A DNA stretch of 64,000 nucleotides from Diphasiastrum complanatum (taxonomy: Eukaryota > Streptophyta > Lycopodiopsida > Lycopodiales > Lycopodiaceae): positions 61,770,779 through 61,834,778 of the forward strand of contig CM055092.1 of NCBI GenBank assembly GCA_029204225.1, in the 5' to 3' direction. Shown here piece after piece: positions 1 through 11,766 of the stretch (positions are counted from its first letter, which is position 1; every line of letters begins with the position of its first letter). A model generated the notes under the pieces. It ran no database searches and was not told where the DNA came from. It saw only the letters and a program-made list of their open reading frames with translations. The position numbers and the translations under genes are program-made.

Positions 1-2757
1 GCATGACAATGCAATGGAAAAGCACAACGTGCTACTACTTCAAATGTTAGTAATTCACGATAAATTACTCTAGTTTACTAAAAAAAATATTATCATTTTA
101 TATCCAACATTAACACACCACGTGTGACTTCCATTGACTTAAGAATTTAAAAACTACAAAAACATCATGATGCTTTCTTATGTACATGGTTTTGGCTTTT
201 CGCACACGATGTTTCATTATAAATATCTATTCATTGTGTAGTATGTTGTCACCTCTGCGTGAAGTTGTTCGTACTACCACTTTTTTAAGTAGATTTATAT
301 CATGTACATATTTTATTTGTAAGCTGATAGAGCAAGTTTTGATATATGTATTATTTCTTCCTTTCTGGCTTCAAAAACCAATAAGCATCATCCACATGAA
401 CCTTGGCACTAACTTAAATCAATTTCTCATGTTGGATACAATATGCTAATCCACACTTCATGTATCACAAAAGAATAGGTACCTGTGCATCAGTAGAATT
501 TTGAAACGCATCAAAAATCTTCTTGAGGGCAACAACCTCATTTGTCCTTCTTTCAATGGCCTTCCACACAATGCCATATGCCTGTAAATTATGCATATCT
601 TAGAAACATCAATACAGGCATATAAAAACTTAAGCATTTCAATCCTTTAACCATGATGTTAATTCAAATTTGAATAGAAATGTGTCCTTAAAAGATACTG
701 GAAAGATGATCACCTTGTATATGAACATCAAGTGTCAAGAAGGGTGTTAATGTGTTACGCTACAAAGTAATGATGAGAGGTTAGAACTTCTTGAAAGTAA
801 CCTATTTGCCTAATTCACAACATAATTATGATCCTACGAGATTATTGGTATCCAATTAGTTACAATGTCACAAATAAAGATTATTTGGAGTAGCAAACTG
901 TAAGATATTCTTATATGAACTGACTTCATACAATAAGGGTATTGAATGCAAGTCAAACTAGGTAAATTATGAAGTTGAACTGAGTGACTATGAGAACACT
1001 TCTTGCAAGGATAGAAATTGCAAGTATAAAAACAAGCAGGTAAAGGCTAGCAATGTCAGTGCCTTCTCTGGCTATCACGAGGACATTACAAAAGAGAAAC
1101 TTTTTTATATGAAAGGTATGTTTTGAGCAAGAGATAATTTTGTGGCAAAATCCGTCATCTTTTGCTCCCCACTACAAGTGGAATTCTTAATAATAAGCTT
1201 GAATTTCCGTTGAAGATCAACTTATGATTGAGAGCAAGAAAAAGAGGAACTTGGTATTTCAAGGGTATAGAATCTTTTGATTTTTTTATGGGTCTACCTT
1301 AATTAACATGAGTTGTAAAACACTAGGACGATCCAAATGTAATTTTGCTATAACTTGAAGTCCCTCAAAGTCACAATTTGGAGAGTTTCAAGACTCAACA
1401 TTTCCACTATGGGACAAGAGTTATGAGCACTAACACTTATATAGCTAAGGACAAATGAGTTTATTATAGCTAGGTTCAATGCTTTCCAATCTACTATGAT
1501 ACAACTATTGGCTCATAAGCCAAAGGCAATAGATTGTAAAGTAGTGGCACACACGGAGTTATGTCTATACTTTGATATTGGTGATTATATCGTGTTTGGT
1601 TATATTTGGTAGCACGATGTTGTTTGAGCAAAAAGAAGGCAACAAGTCTTATCAGATCAAAGAGAAACACAACTCTTGGAAAGTCTTGAAAAGAGGAGCT
1701 CAAGGATTTTCCAATGGTATCTTCACATGTCACATGCTGTGATTGAAGGTGAAGTTATGGTTGAAAGTGCTACTTTAAAGCAATCAGTTGCCTAAACGAC
1801 TTTGTGCATGTCATTCTCACAAACTACCAATCATTGGCTAAAAAAAAATTACATGAGAGTGAGGTGGGAGATATACAATAAGGAGACTATTCCTTCTATA
1901 TATGATTTGGGGTACTATGGCTCCTTTGGCATTCATAAGTCTACTTATATGATGTTCTAACATACTACAAAGGCTTGAGTGCATCAAGCACATGCTTGGT
2001 AGGGATGGTTGTTCCTCGTTGTTTCTTCACAACATTCTTGACAATGAGCTTGAAATGTATTTGCTCGTGTTCTTTTTGTTAGTGCTTGATACACTTTGTC
2101 TTCCTGGATAGGTTGACACATTGGTACCTTTCCACCTCCATTGTTCCTTATAGTAGCTTCTTTGCATGTTTGGCTGATAAGACGTGCTTGGGATCACTGT
2201 GTTGATATATAATATTTTTGACACTGCTACTGGACTTTGCTTCTACTAGCAAGTTGTGATTATTGACTTTTTCTTTTAATATAAGGTACCATGATGGCAT
2301 CCACGGAAAAGGAATGTTATTGCATATGCTTTATCTCATTTGTTGACTTACATTTTTGCTTTAACCATGGCTACACCTTATTGGTTACCTAATGTTATTT
2401 GCATCCTCTTGATTTTCAGCCAATATATATTTGCTACACGACATGGCACTCACCCTCATCAGCTTTATTCCATCATTGACAGATGCCCTTGTCCTTATAG
2501 TCACCTTTGTATTTCCAACACTCTTCCTCGGCATGCCCAATTCTTGTCCACTGCTTATTCATCTCTTAGAAAGGGCCAAATGGGGTTCCTAAAACCCATC
2601 AATTTTCCTAAACCACATTTCTAATGGCCCAACATGAAAAAAGGCATGTCTCAACTAATCCATTCTTGAACCTTCTCCACAAAGAACAAGTACTACAAAC
2701 GGAAGACACTAGGAACCTTACAACATTGGCGCATTCTTCATGGACAATGGAAGATAT
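1..2757. other. Non-coding AT-rich stretch, no supported gene
   Basis: Only short unsupported reading frames occur on either strand. The one coding-like hint is near 2313-2345 on the plus strand, where one frame reads NVIAYALSHLLT. This resembles the NVxADALSR motif at the gypsy RNase H to integrase boundary. It has no supporting context, so the region may be a very old gypsy relic. Confidence 0.5.
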
Positions 2758-3203
2758 TGTTAGAGCCCATAGTCTCAGCTCTAATATGACCTCGGCACGG
2801 CCGGTTACCAAAGGACTTGAGGGAAAGGATTGGCAAAGGCCGATAACCAAAGTGGACATCTAGCCCAAGCTAGGACATGTGGGTCACAAGTAGTGATCCG
2901 GTGTGATCGCCTAACAAGTTGTCAGAGAAGCGGTGATTTGTGACCGTCGAGATTATAGTCGTCAGTGACAAGATGCTAGCCAACAAGCAGCCGGGGTGAC
3001 CAAGTTGGTCACAGGTCCATGGCCCACCGGCTTGGGGGTTGGTACCCTATGAGTTACACGTATTCACCCACAATTGGATGCCATGTGCCAAGCAACAACA
3101 ATAGAAGGTAAAAGGACTCATAGAGGGGGTGCATATGGTTGGGAGGTTGATTACACACTGGCATTTCGGTTTCAAGAGCTTGAAGAGACAGGTTTGTGAT
3201 AGT
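2758..3203 (+). repeat. Candidate LTR (solo or 5' LTR remnant)
   Basis: The stretch begins TGTTAGAGCCC, a common plant LTR start, and ends directly before a tRNA-Met-type primer binding site. It is more GC-rich than its surroundings. The right end reads GATAGT rather than the usual CA, and no second copy was found in the window, so the boundaries are tentative. Confidence 0.42.
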
Positions 3204-3216
3204 TGGTATCAGAGCC
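3204..3216 (+). other. Primer binding site (initiator tRNA-Met type)
   Basis: The sequence TGGTATCAGAGCC is complementary to the 3' end of plant initiator tRNA-Met, the usual minus-strand primer of plant LTR retrotransposons. It abuts the candidate LTR to its left. No gag reading frame follows. Confidence 0.6.
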
Positions 3217-5246
3217 TCGTTCTAGAGAGAGAGTGCCTCGTTCTAAAGAAAGTGTGGAAAAACACCAATATCGCTTAATTTCCTGAAGGATTTGGGGGCA
3301 GATGAACAAAAAATCAGCATAGATAGTTGTTTTCCAGCCTCCGTCACTACAGTCCCAGCTCTATTTGTAACCAATGCACAGTAGGAGGTCTAGCACAGAT
3401 CTAAAGGAAAATTTCCCTTGCAACAGTTCTCTAAAAATCTGCCAAAACTTTTGTTATACTTGGCGGATTGCAATCAGATTTTGGAAAGTCTTTTTTGGTC
3501 CTAGATTGCTGCCTTGGAAGGATTTTAGCAGTAAGAATTCCTGAAAAATCTCTGATTTTGCCCAAAATTGGGATTTTGACCAATTTTTAGGCTACTTCAA
3601 AACTTTTCCAATTTTTGTCCAATTTGCGCAAGATTTTGGACAAAGACATGATTATTTGATGCAAGAGCAAGATGGAGAGAGATGGGCTTCTACTCCCATA
3701 TGCCTAAAGAGACAAAATCAGTTATCAGAAATCAGCAGTCTGTGATAAAGTCCTTAATACAAGAACAAGAAAGCTAAAAGAGTCACGTAGTTTCCATGTC
3801 TTCCACATTGAGCCAACAAGTGAGGACTAAAGACATACCCCTTTACCAAGCTTTTGGCATACGTGATACTTGCGCAATACATGCTTATCGATTTCCTCAC
3901 TCATAATAGCCGCTGATACAAATACATATGTATATGCAAACACTCACTCACGCACTCATCACGCATCCAACCTCATGGTTTGAGATATCAACCGCAAGCT
4001 TGCCACAATCGCCAACTGCAGAATCAGACGAATGAGACCACTCCATGAATATGAGTATTCAATCCTCACCGACGCCTCAACCCACAAACGGCAAATATAC
4101 GAATGCAAATGCTCCCTACAACCAGAGAGCATGTCATTGTTTTTGTTTCTGTTCTTATGGTGATATGGTATAATATACAAGGAAGATTCAACTCTCGCCG
4201 ATACCCAAATACTCGCACAACGAAAGTCCAAATCGGACTTGAATGCTCATGAGCATCGCTCTCGCTCTCAGTTGGGGCGGTTTGTTTGCAACAATAAGGA
4301 GCATATCATCATCATGCATTAAAGCTTGTTGTCACAAAACACAAGTTATTAAAGTTTGTGTGTTTTGATAAAGAGATCTCATAGGTAATGATTGTGTGCA
4401 TTCTAAGGACATATTGTTAAGTATTCTCATCAAGCACCACTACTAAAGAGATGTTATTAGATTATGATTGTTTGGAGGTCCATTGTAATTATATAATGGT
4501 AAGTCTTCTCGTCAAGCTGCACTTATGGCCACATAAAAGAATGAGACATCATGTCCTTACCATGCCCCAACAAGTAAAATACATAGTGTCTCATGAAAAT
4601 CTTTCAAAAAAAAATTATGAACATTATTTTCAAGATGAGCAAGTCTCCTATTTTGTAGGGAATCTAGACAAGTTTGCTACATAAGTTTGGTAACTCATCA
4701 TAAGTCAAGGAATCATGAGGATTAAGTATTTTTGAAATTCTATGCATGAGGACTTTCTATTTTGAGGGCTAAAAATTACATCCAACCAAATTTGTATAAA
4801 AAATAAGGCCCCATTATTATGTCATAGGTATTGGTGGTCCCCGAATTCCATGGCACAATTCTAGCCTAGATGTTAGGGACTTTTATGGTGGAGGACTGGT
4901 CTCGTCATAAAGTCCTAAAAGGTGAAGGGTCCACACTGCCCTTACATCAGTGACCAAAGAAAATCGCTTCCAACTCTGGTGGCTTGCTCAATCACCCCAT
5001 GATTCTCCCACCAATGGAAGTTTTTCAAGCTCCCAAGAGTATGGTCGAAGGAGGGTGACATATCTTACTATTCGTTGTGTGTCATTGGTTCATCTCCCCT
5101 AGCAAGTACCGGTACTGCTCTATTGCGGTTTGAAAACGTTCTTAGTACAAAACAATGTGGTCAACCTACTAGTGTAGTCCCTATGAAAAATTGGCAAAAA
5201 TCCAGCTTGGTATTCCTATGTTAGAAGTTTGTGAGTGAATCTCACA
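3217..5246. other. Non-coding; possible decayed retroelement interior
   Basis: This follows the primer binding site at 3204, but no gag, protease or polymerase motif is readable. Short frames at 3959-4231 (-) and 4451-4684 (+) have no recognisable features. I see nothing else here. Confidence 0.45.
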
Positions 5247-5779
5247 TGTGTGGAGAATTGTAAAATAAATTAAAAATGTTTAAAGTTTCATAGTCAAGCT
5301 TCTAGGTGGCATTAGTAGATCATTTTTGGCTTTAGAGGTCAAATAGTGAAGTACACTTGTTTTGTCATTATTAGGTCAAAAGCACAAGTGGAAAACTCAA
5401 GCTAAATAGGTTCTTGACAAGTGTCTTTAGTTAGTTTGATCTGTGACAAGTCAAAGTTCAAGAGGTCCAATAGAATTAAGAGGTGGAAGTACCATTGGTC
5501 CAATAGGATTTGAGATAGACTTGAGAATGGTCCAATAGAATGGAGATATGGATGCATCAATGGTCCAATAGGATTAAGAGGTTGTAAATATGAGGTCCAA
5601 TCATGTTTGAGTGTGGATTAGCTCATTTGGAAGTGAATTAATGCATGTAGCACTGTGTTTTTGCCATTGAGAGCTAGATAGATCTTGAATCTCAATCTAA
5701 TCTTGATCATCGTGCATCCACACACCTTAGGAGATCTAAATTACATGTAGTGGGCACTCCACACGTGTGAAAATCAACA
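5247..5779 (+). repeat. 5' LTR of copia element 1
   Basis: It begins TGTGTGGAG and ends CAACA, directly before the primer binding site, giving about 533 bp. The middle holds five GGTCCAAT motifs, with CCAAT at 5467, 5500, 5532, 5565 and 5597. They are spaced 32-33 bp apart, within degenerate units that often read on as AGRATTAAGAGG. The LTR at 13322 starts with the same nine bases. Confidence 0.72.
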
Positions 5780-5792
5780 TGGTATCAGAGCC
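5780..5792 (+). other. Primer binding site of copia element 1
   Basis: TGGTATCAGAGCC lies immediately after the CA end of the LTR and matches the 3' end of initiator tRNA-Met. It marks the start of the internal region. A leader of about 480 bases follows before the gag ATG at 6272. Confidence 0.85.
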
Positions 5793-6271
5793 TACATAAG
5801 GTTACCATGCATTTCCATCCATTAGTAGGAAAAGTTTCCACCAATATTGAGCTAGAAATTGTCAAGATCATTTTCCTAGACAACTTGCAGTTTTTTGGAT
5901 CAAAGGAGGTCAATAGTACATTGATTGAACCCGAACAGGTACTGTACGGAATCAGATGTACAGGCACATGTGAGGAATGTGCAAATTTAGTCTTGCGGTT
6001 CTCTCTCATATTTGATCATGTTTCATGCAATATCATTGTATCTGAGTTAAATCTGGTTTCTTAGAGTATTTCATATGTGCTAAGAGTGTTTGATCCTAAC
6101 TTTGCCCATACTTCATCATTTGATGTGACGTAGATCTAGTTTTGGAGAGATTGAGATAGCTAGTGAGAATGATCTCACAGTTTGTTGCAAGATCTTGCAT
6201 AGGAAGTGATAGGACATCATTATTGGATCCTATAGTGAGAGTGTAGCAACATTTGAGGTGTTCACTATTTC

Positions 6272-7580
6272 ATGGCTTCTAGGGGTTCCTACCTATTGGA
6301 ATCTAGTGAAAGACTATCTACCTCCAACTATTCTATTTGGAAGGTTAGAATGGAGTCAATCTTGATACTCCAAGATGTAATGGACATTGTACTTGGGATT
6401 GAGGAGGAGCCTCAGTCCTTCAAGAAGTTCAAAAATACAAGAAAAGAGCTAGGATGGCTCTTCACTTGATCAAGATGAATGTCTCTAATGAGATTTTGAG
6501 AGAGATTGGTGATTGTACTACATCCAAGGAAGCTTGGGATTGTGTCTCAAGTCTATCTATGAGGCTAAGAACACCTCTAGGCTCCTCAGTCTTAGAAATC
6601 ATATCTTTCAAAGTAGTCAAAAGAGTGATGAGAGTGCATCTAATTATGTTTTGAGAGTCAAGGATATTCATAGGGAGCTTGCATGTATTGGTGATTCAAT
6701 CAATCAAAGTGAGCTAGTCCAAGTCATTCTCAATGGCTTGAGAGATAAATATGACAACCTTGTCCAATCCTATGCCATTAAGGAGGAGCTACCAAGTTTG
6801 GAGGCCCTTCAAAGTGTGCTTATTTGTGAAGAATCAAGACAAGAGTACAAACTCTTGAGGATGGACAAGCTATCACTCAATCATAACAATGATGGCAAAG
6901 TTCTATTTTCCAAGCACAAAGAGAGGAGTAAGAAGCAACACCAACACTTCTCCAATGACAAAGCCAAAGACCAAGATGAAGAGGATGATGATTCCTCTCA
7001 AGGTTTTACTTCAAAGAATAAGAAGATCAAGTGCTTTTATTGTGGCAAGAAAGGCCATTATGCCACCAATTGCTTCAAGAATAAGAATCAACTCAAGCAA
7101 GCCAACATCTCTAATGAGAAGGAAGACTATATTGCAAGTGATGGAGAAGGCTCTCTTATGGCATCAAGATTCTCCTCTTCCACCTTCAACAAGGATAACT
7201 CATGGTATATTGATAGTGGAGCATATTCACATATGTGTGGCTCCAAGCATTCTTTTTCATCTATTATGCCTTATGAAGGAGTCAAGAAGACCATATACAT
7301 TGCAAGTGAGCATGAGTGCAACATTGAAGGAGTAGGGATTATTCCCTTGAAGCTTGCATCTTCTAAAGATCTCTTTCTCAACAATGTTCTTTTTGTCCCA
7401 AAGCTTACAAAGAACATCTTAAGTGTTGGCCAACTTCTTGATAGTGGCCTTGATGTCAATTTCCATATTGACAATTGTGTGATCAAGAAAGATGATGAGA
7501 TCCTTGCATATGGATCAAGATTTGAAGGCATCTACAAATTGGATCCAAGTGAGAGTGCAAACTCTCTTGATGTTTCTTAA
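6272..7580 (+). pseudogene. Copia gag-protease, frameshifted (element 1)
   Basis: Gag starts at 6272 with a copia N-terminus (LSTSNYSIWKVRMESILI). Homology then moves through three frames: 6272-6469, 6454 onward, and a long frame to 7580. The long frame carries a UBN2-type gag domain, a zinc knuckle CFYCGKKGHYATNC (ligands C174, C177, H182, C187 of that frame) and the aspartic protease motif WYIDSGAYSHM with DSG at 234-236. A pre-integrase stretch follows (LFVPKLTKNILSVGQLL). Gag packages the RNA and protease would cut the polyprotein. At least two frameshifts make it non-functional. Element 2 gag at 36.4 kb is its closest relative in the window. Confidence 0.88.
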
Positions 7581-7627
7581 ATGTCCAATCCGATCACACA
7601 AGATGATATTATCTCTCTTCAAGTTTT

Positions 7628-8295
<668 letters not shown>

Positions 8296-8324
8296 TGATG
8301 TATAAATTTATTTATTTTTTCTTT

Positions 8325-8386
8325 GAAGAGAGAGGAGGAGGGAGCCCACCCGCCGCAGCGGGTGGTCTCTCTCTTCCTCTCTCTTC
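8325..8386. repeat. GC-cored hairpin, copy A
   Basis: A purine-rich arm (GAAGAGAGAGGAGGAGGGAG) pairs with a pyrimidine-rich arm that ends CTTCCTCTCTCTTC. The core is a perfect 8-bp stem, CCACCCGC (8346-8353) with GCGGGTGG (8358-8365), and a 4-base loop. It is flanked by AT microsatellite on both sides. Three related hairpins follow within 800 bp. Confidence 0.8.
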
Positions 8387-8417
8387 AGAGAAAAGTATAT
8401 ACTTTATATATTTATAG

Positions 8418-8483
<66 letters not shown>

Positions 8484-8698
8484 TTGAAACTTGAGAAGAC
8501 TGTAATTAAAAGCCTAAGAAAACTTACCATTTCTTAAGAGCAAGAAAATTTGAGACAATCTACAAATCAAGTTGTAGTTCAATTTGAGTTTAGAAAGCCA
8601 AAAATTTCAGAGTACAATGTGAATAAGCTTTGTGGTGGGTGGTCTACTTATGTGTTTTTTGGATTGTCAAAATCTAAAAATGATTATGGAACAAAGAA

Positions 8699-8741
8699 AA
8701 AGAGAGAGAGAGGGGGTGGGCTCCCTCCCCCCTCTCTCTTT
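8699..8741. repeat. GC-cored hairpin, copy B
   Basis: An AGAGAGAGAGGGGGTGGG arm is followed by CTCC and a CTCCCCCCTCTCTCT arm. It has the same GA/CT arm design as copy A, but the GCGGGTGG core is reduced. It lies in the spacer between the two members of the local tandem duplication. Confidence 0.65.
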
Positions 8742-8886
8742 GAAAGAAATCATATATATATGTAATTTTGAGATTTATATTTTTTTTTTCAGTTTCTTAT
8801 ATATAAATATATATATGCGTATATATAAAATCGAGTCTTACAAAAATTTGATTTTTCGGAATATTCGATTCATATACCGTTGTTTT

Positions 8887-8950
8887 AAAAAGAGGGAGAG
8901 AGGAAGCCCACCCGCCGCGACGGGTGGCTCTCTCCTCTCCCTCCCTCTTT
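8887..8950. repeat. GC-cored hairpin, copy C
   Basis: The purine arm AAAAAGAGGGAGAGAGGAAG and pyrimidine arm CTCTCCTCTCCCTCCCTCTTT flank a core with CCACCCG pairing with CGGGTGG around a CCGCGA loop. It sits just before another (AT)n tract. Confidence 0.72.
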
Positions 8951-8973
8951 CAAAAAATTAAAAAAATATATAC

Positions 8974-9052
<79 letters not shown>

Positions 9053-9081
9053 TTATAAATTTCTAAACAAAAAATTTCTTT

Positions 9082-9125
9082 GAAGAGAGAGGAGCGGCGG
9101 GTGGGCTCCCTCTTCCTCTCCTTTC
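9082..9125. repeat. GC-cored hairpin, copy D
   Basis: GAAGAGAGAGGAGCGGCGGG is followed by TGGGCTCCCTCTTCCTCTCC. The GA and CT arms are kept but half of the GC core is lost. Its flanks match those of copy A because both lie in the duplicated segment. Confidence 0.65.
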
Positions 9126-9157
9126 GGAGAAAAGTATATATTTTATATATTTATAAA

Positions 9158-9201
<44 letters not shown>

Positions 9202-9539
9202 GATTTGAAACTTGAGAAGGCTATAATTAAAAGCCTAAAATTTTTTACCATTTCTTAAGAGTAAAAAAATTTGAGACAATCTACAAATCAAGTTGCAATT
9301 CAGTTTGAGTTTAGAAAGCCAACAATTTCGGAGTACAATGTGAATAAGCTTGGGGGGTGGGGGGGTGGTCTACTTATGTGTTTTTTGGATTGTCAAAATC
9401 CAATTTGTTGCAAAATCAACTAGTTGAAGAGTCTATAAATATATAGTTTGGAAAGTGTTGATGTTGCACCAATTGTTTATGGGATTATTTGGTGCTTCAA
9501 CTGTGCTCTACTTTCTCCTCATCCTTTGCATGACTTGAT

Positions 9540-10590
9540 AATACAAAAGTAAGAAAAAAAGTCTGAAAATGAAAAAAAACAAATAAAAAAACTATAAAGA
9601 ACCTATAAAAATCAGAATAATGTAAAAAACCTATAAAAATCGAAATAGTGTAAAAAGTCTTAAAAAAATCAAAACAATAATTGTATGTAAAAAATCCCAA
9701 AAAAACAAAAATAAGCAAAAATAAATGAAATTTATCTAAAAGAAAAACAAAATAATGTAAAAAATCCCAAAAACACAAAACAATAATTTTATATAAAAAA
9801 TCCCAAAAACAAGTTTAAAAAAAATAAAAACTAAAAACTAAAAAAATCAAAATATTGTTACAAACCCAAAAAAACAAAAAAAAAAAAACAAAAAAAATAA
9901 TTTTATGTAAAAAATCCAAAAAAAAACAAAAAAAAAATTTAAAAAAATGAAATTTATCTAAAAGAAAAACAAAATAATGTAAAAAAAAAAAAACTCTAAA
10001 GAATTATTTTAGGTAAAAAAATAAAAAAAATAAAAAATAAGCAAAAAAACTAAAAATATCTTTAAATCACAAAATATTATAGAAAAATTAAAAAAAAAAC
10101 TCAAAACAATAATTTTATGTAAAAAAAACCCAAAAAAAACCAAAAAAATAAACTAGCAAATAAAAACATTAAAAAAAATAAACAAAATAGTGTAAAAAAT
10201 CCCAAAAAAATCTCAATACAAAAATTTTGTGCAAAAAATCCCAAGAAAAAACCAGAATATATTTTAGAAAATTAAAAAATACAAAAAAAATCAAAATAGT
10301 GTACAAAATAAATAAGAAACCAAAACAATGTTTTTATGTAAAACATTTGAAAACAAACCAAAAAATAAGCCTAAAAATAAAAAAATCCATAAAAATCAAT
10401 ATAGTGTATAAAAATTATTTTATCTAAAAAATGTAAAAACTAAAAGAAAAACAACAACAACAACAAAAACTCTTAAAACAATAAAAAATGTAAACAATTA
10501 AAAAATGAATTGTAAACAAGTAAACAACCTTAAATATATAAAAAATTAATAATTAAAATGTCAAGAAAAAAACACATAACATACAAAAAA
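9540..10590 (+). repeat. A-rich satellite, period about 105 bp
   Basis: The block is over 60 percent A and looks like low complexity, but two motifs alternate regularly. AATAATTTTATGTAAAAAATCC-like words lie near 9676, 9779, 9893, 10001, 10107, 10216, 10315 and 10407. AAAATAGTGTAAAAAATCCC-like words lie near 9652, 9751, 9851, 9970, 10070, 10188, 10292 and 10400. Spacing ranges from about 92 to 119 bp, which indicates roughly eight diverged tandem monomers. Confidence 0.7.
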
Positions 10591-10593
10591 GTC

Positions 10594-10925
10594 AAGGGCT
10601 ACGAGCCTAGGGGCTTAGGCTAAGGGTTAAGTGGTAAGAACCACAGACCAAGGGCTAAGGCTTAAGGGCCAAGTGCTAACGCTTAAGGACCAAGTGCTAA
10701 GACTAAGAGCCTAGGGGCAAGGGCCTAGGGGCAAGTGCCAAGGGAAAGGGCCAAGGGCTAAAAGTTAAGGACGAAGTGCTAAGGCTAAGGGTCGAGGGTT
10801 AAGGGCCTAGGATTAAGGGCTGGTTCATGCGGTTAAGGGCCGAGGGTTAATGGCCTAGGGGCAAGGGGCAATGGCTACGGGCTAAGAGCTACGGGCTAAG
10901 GGCCAAGAACTAAGGGCTAAGGTTT
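10594..10925 (+). repeat. GGGCTAAG/GGGTTAAG-type minisatellite
   Basis: About 330 bp is made of degenerate 7-11-base words such as AAGGGCTA, AAGGGTTA, CCTAGGGGC and CAAGTGCTAAG. It is G-rich on the plus strand and sits between the A-rich satellite and a T-rich segment. Many words are one or two changes from the plant telomere unit TTTAGGG, but no run of exact telomere repeats occurs. Confidence 0.75.
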
Positions 10926-11061
10926 TATAATTTTGTTATTGTCTCATATTTTTGTTAATTATACTTTTAATATAGTTTCATAATTTTGCTAATTATACTT
11001 TCAATAGCATTGCAAATCCGAACATAAAGTGTACTTATATATTTTTTTTAAGGGTCACTAC

Positions 11062-11517
11062 ATGAACTGTCCAAGAGAAAATCTAGTTGTTCTATTTTTT
11101 CGGAAAAAAGTGGTTGCGTTTGAAAATGTCTTAACTGCTGAATCAAATGGAACATATTTTTTCAGAGAAGTTGGTACGGATAAAAGTGTGGTCCTCATTT
11201 CAAAGGTATTTAAAATGGATTGTCCTTTGTCATACCCTCACAGTGATTCTGATCGCCTAGGAGACGTTTTCAACTATATTTCCATCGATGTCATTGCAAA
11301 AAAAATCTTGGGGGATAATGCGGATATTGTCAATATGAATGAACTTGTTCTCGCCAACTCTCAATTATACAACATTGATGACATTGTTGATTGTATGGAT
11401 TCTGAAGGGGTAGTAGTTTTCACTGCTAAGTTCAAAGGATACTATCCTAGTGAAAAAAAACTTGTTTGTTATCGTGAAAGTGACTTCAATTACAACAAAA
11501 GAAAATATTGTGAATGA
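11062..11517 (+). CDS. Hypothetical protein, unrecognised
   Basis: From the ATG at 11062 the frame gives about 151 residues beginning MNCPRENLVVLFFRKK. An upstream in-frame ATG at 11029 would only add a low-complexity leader. The composition is ordinary and non-repetitive, with mixed charge, no transmembrane segment and no signal peptide. Codon use looks coding-like against the AT-rich flanks. I do not recognise a family. The frame resumes after two stops at 11560-11766, and a third segment follows in another frame, so this may be the first piece of a broken or intron-bearing gene of mobile-element origin. Confidence 0.35.
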   Translation: MNCPRENLVVLFFRKKVVAFENVLTAESNGTYFFREVGTDKSVVLISKVFKMDCPLSYPHSDSDRLGDVFNYISIDVIAKKILGDNADIVNMNELVLANSQLYNIDDIVDCMDSEGVVVFTAKFKGYYPSEKKLVCYRESDFNYNKRKYCE

Positions 11518-11559
11518 TGTGACAAATGACGGAGACCCTTTCTACATGCAAATCAAACA

Positions 11560-11766
11560 ATGATTTGGTGTTTGTCAAAATTATCTTGGCACTCTAAAAA
11601 GAGAAAACATGTATCATTTATTGAACCTTTAAGTGAGTATTTTACGTATTATTCTAAACATTTAAATAGGAGCAACATCAAGAAAATGTCGGGCCATTCT
11701 TGTGGTTCAAAAAGGGGTAGCATCCAAATCGACAAGATCAATAGATGTCGAAAACAAACTCGTTGA
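11560..11766 (+). pseudogene. Possible continuation fragment, unrecognised
   Basis: This 68-residue frame is in the same phase as the 11062 frame but separated from it by stops. It reads KLSWHSKKRKHVSFIEPLSEYF, which looks protein-like. It overlaps the next frame (11702-12040). It could be a middle exon or part of a decayed gene; no family is recognised. Confidence 0.25.

Larger units (their letters stand above)
8300..9410 (+). repeat. Tandemly duplicated segment, about 721-bp offset
   Basis: The sequence from GATTTGAAACTTGAGAAG at 8481 to TGTGTTTTTTGGATTGTCAA near 8670 recurs from 9202 to about 9395 with few differences. The hairpin segment before it (8320-8420) matches 9075-9160. The offset of the matching landmarks is 721 bp. 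This is a local duplication rather than dispersed transposition. Confidence 0.8.

Noticed and set aside
9490-10590. CRISPR-like array
   Set aside because: Spacing is regular but repeats are degenerate, A-rich and without unique spacers, in a eukaryotic context; it is satellite DNA.
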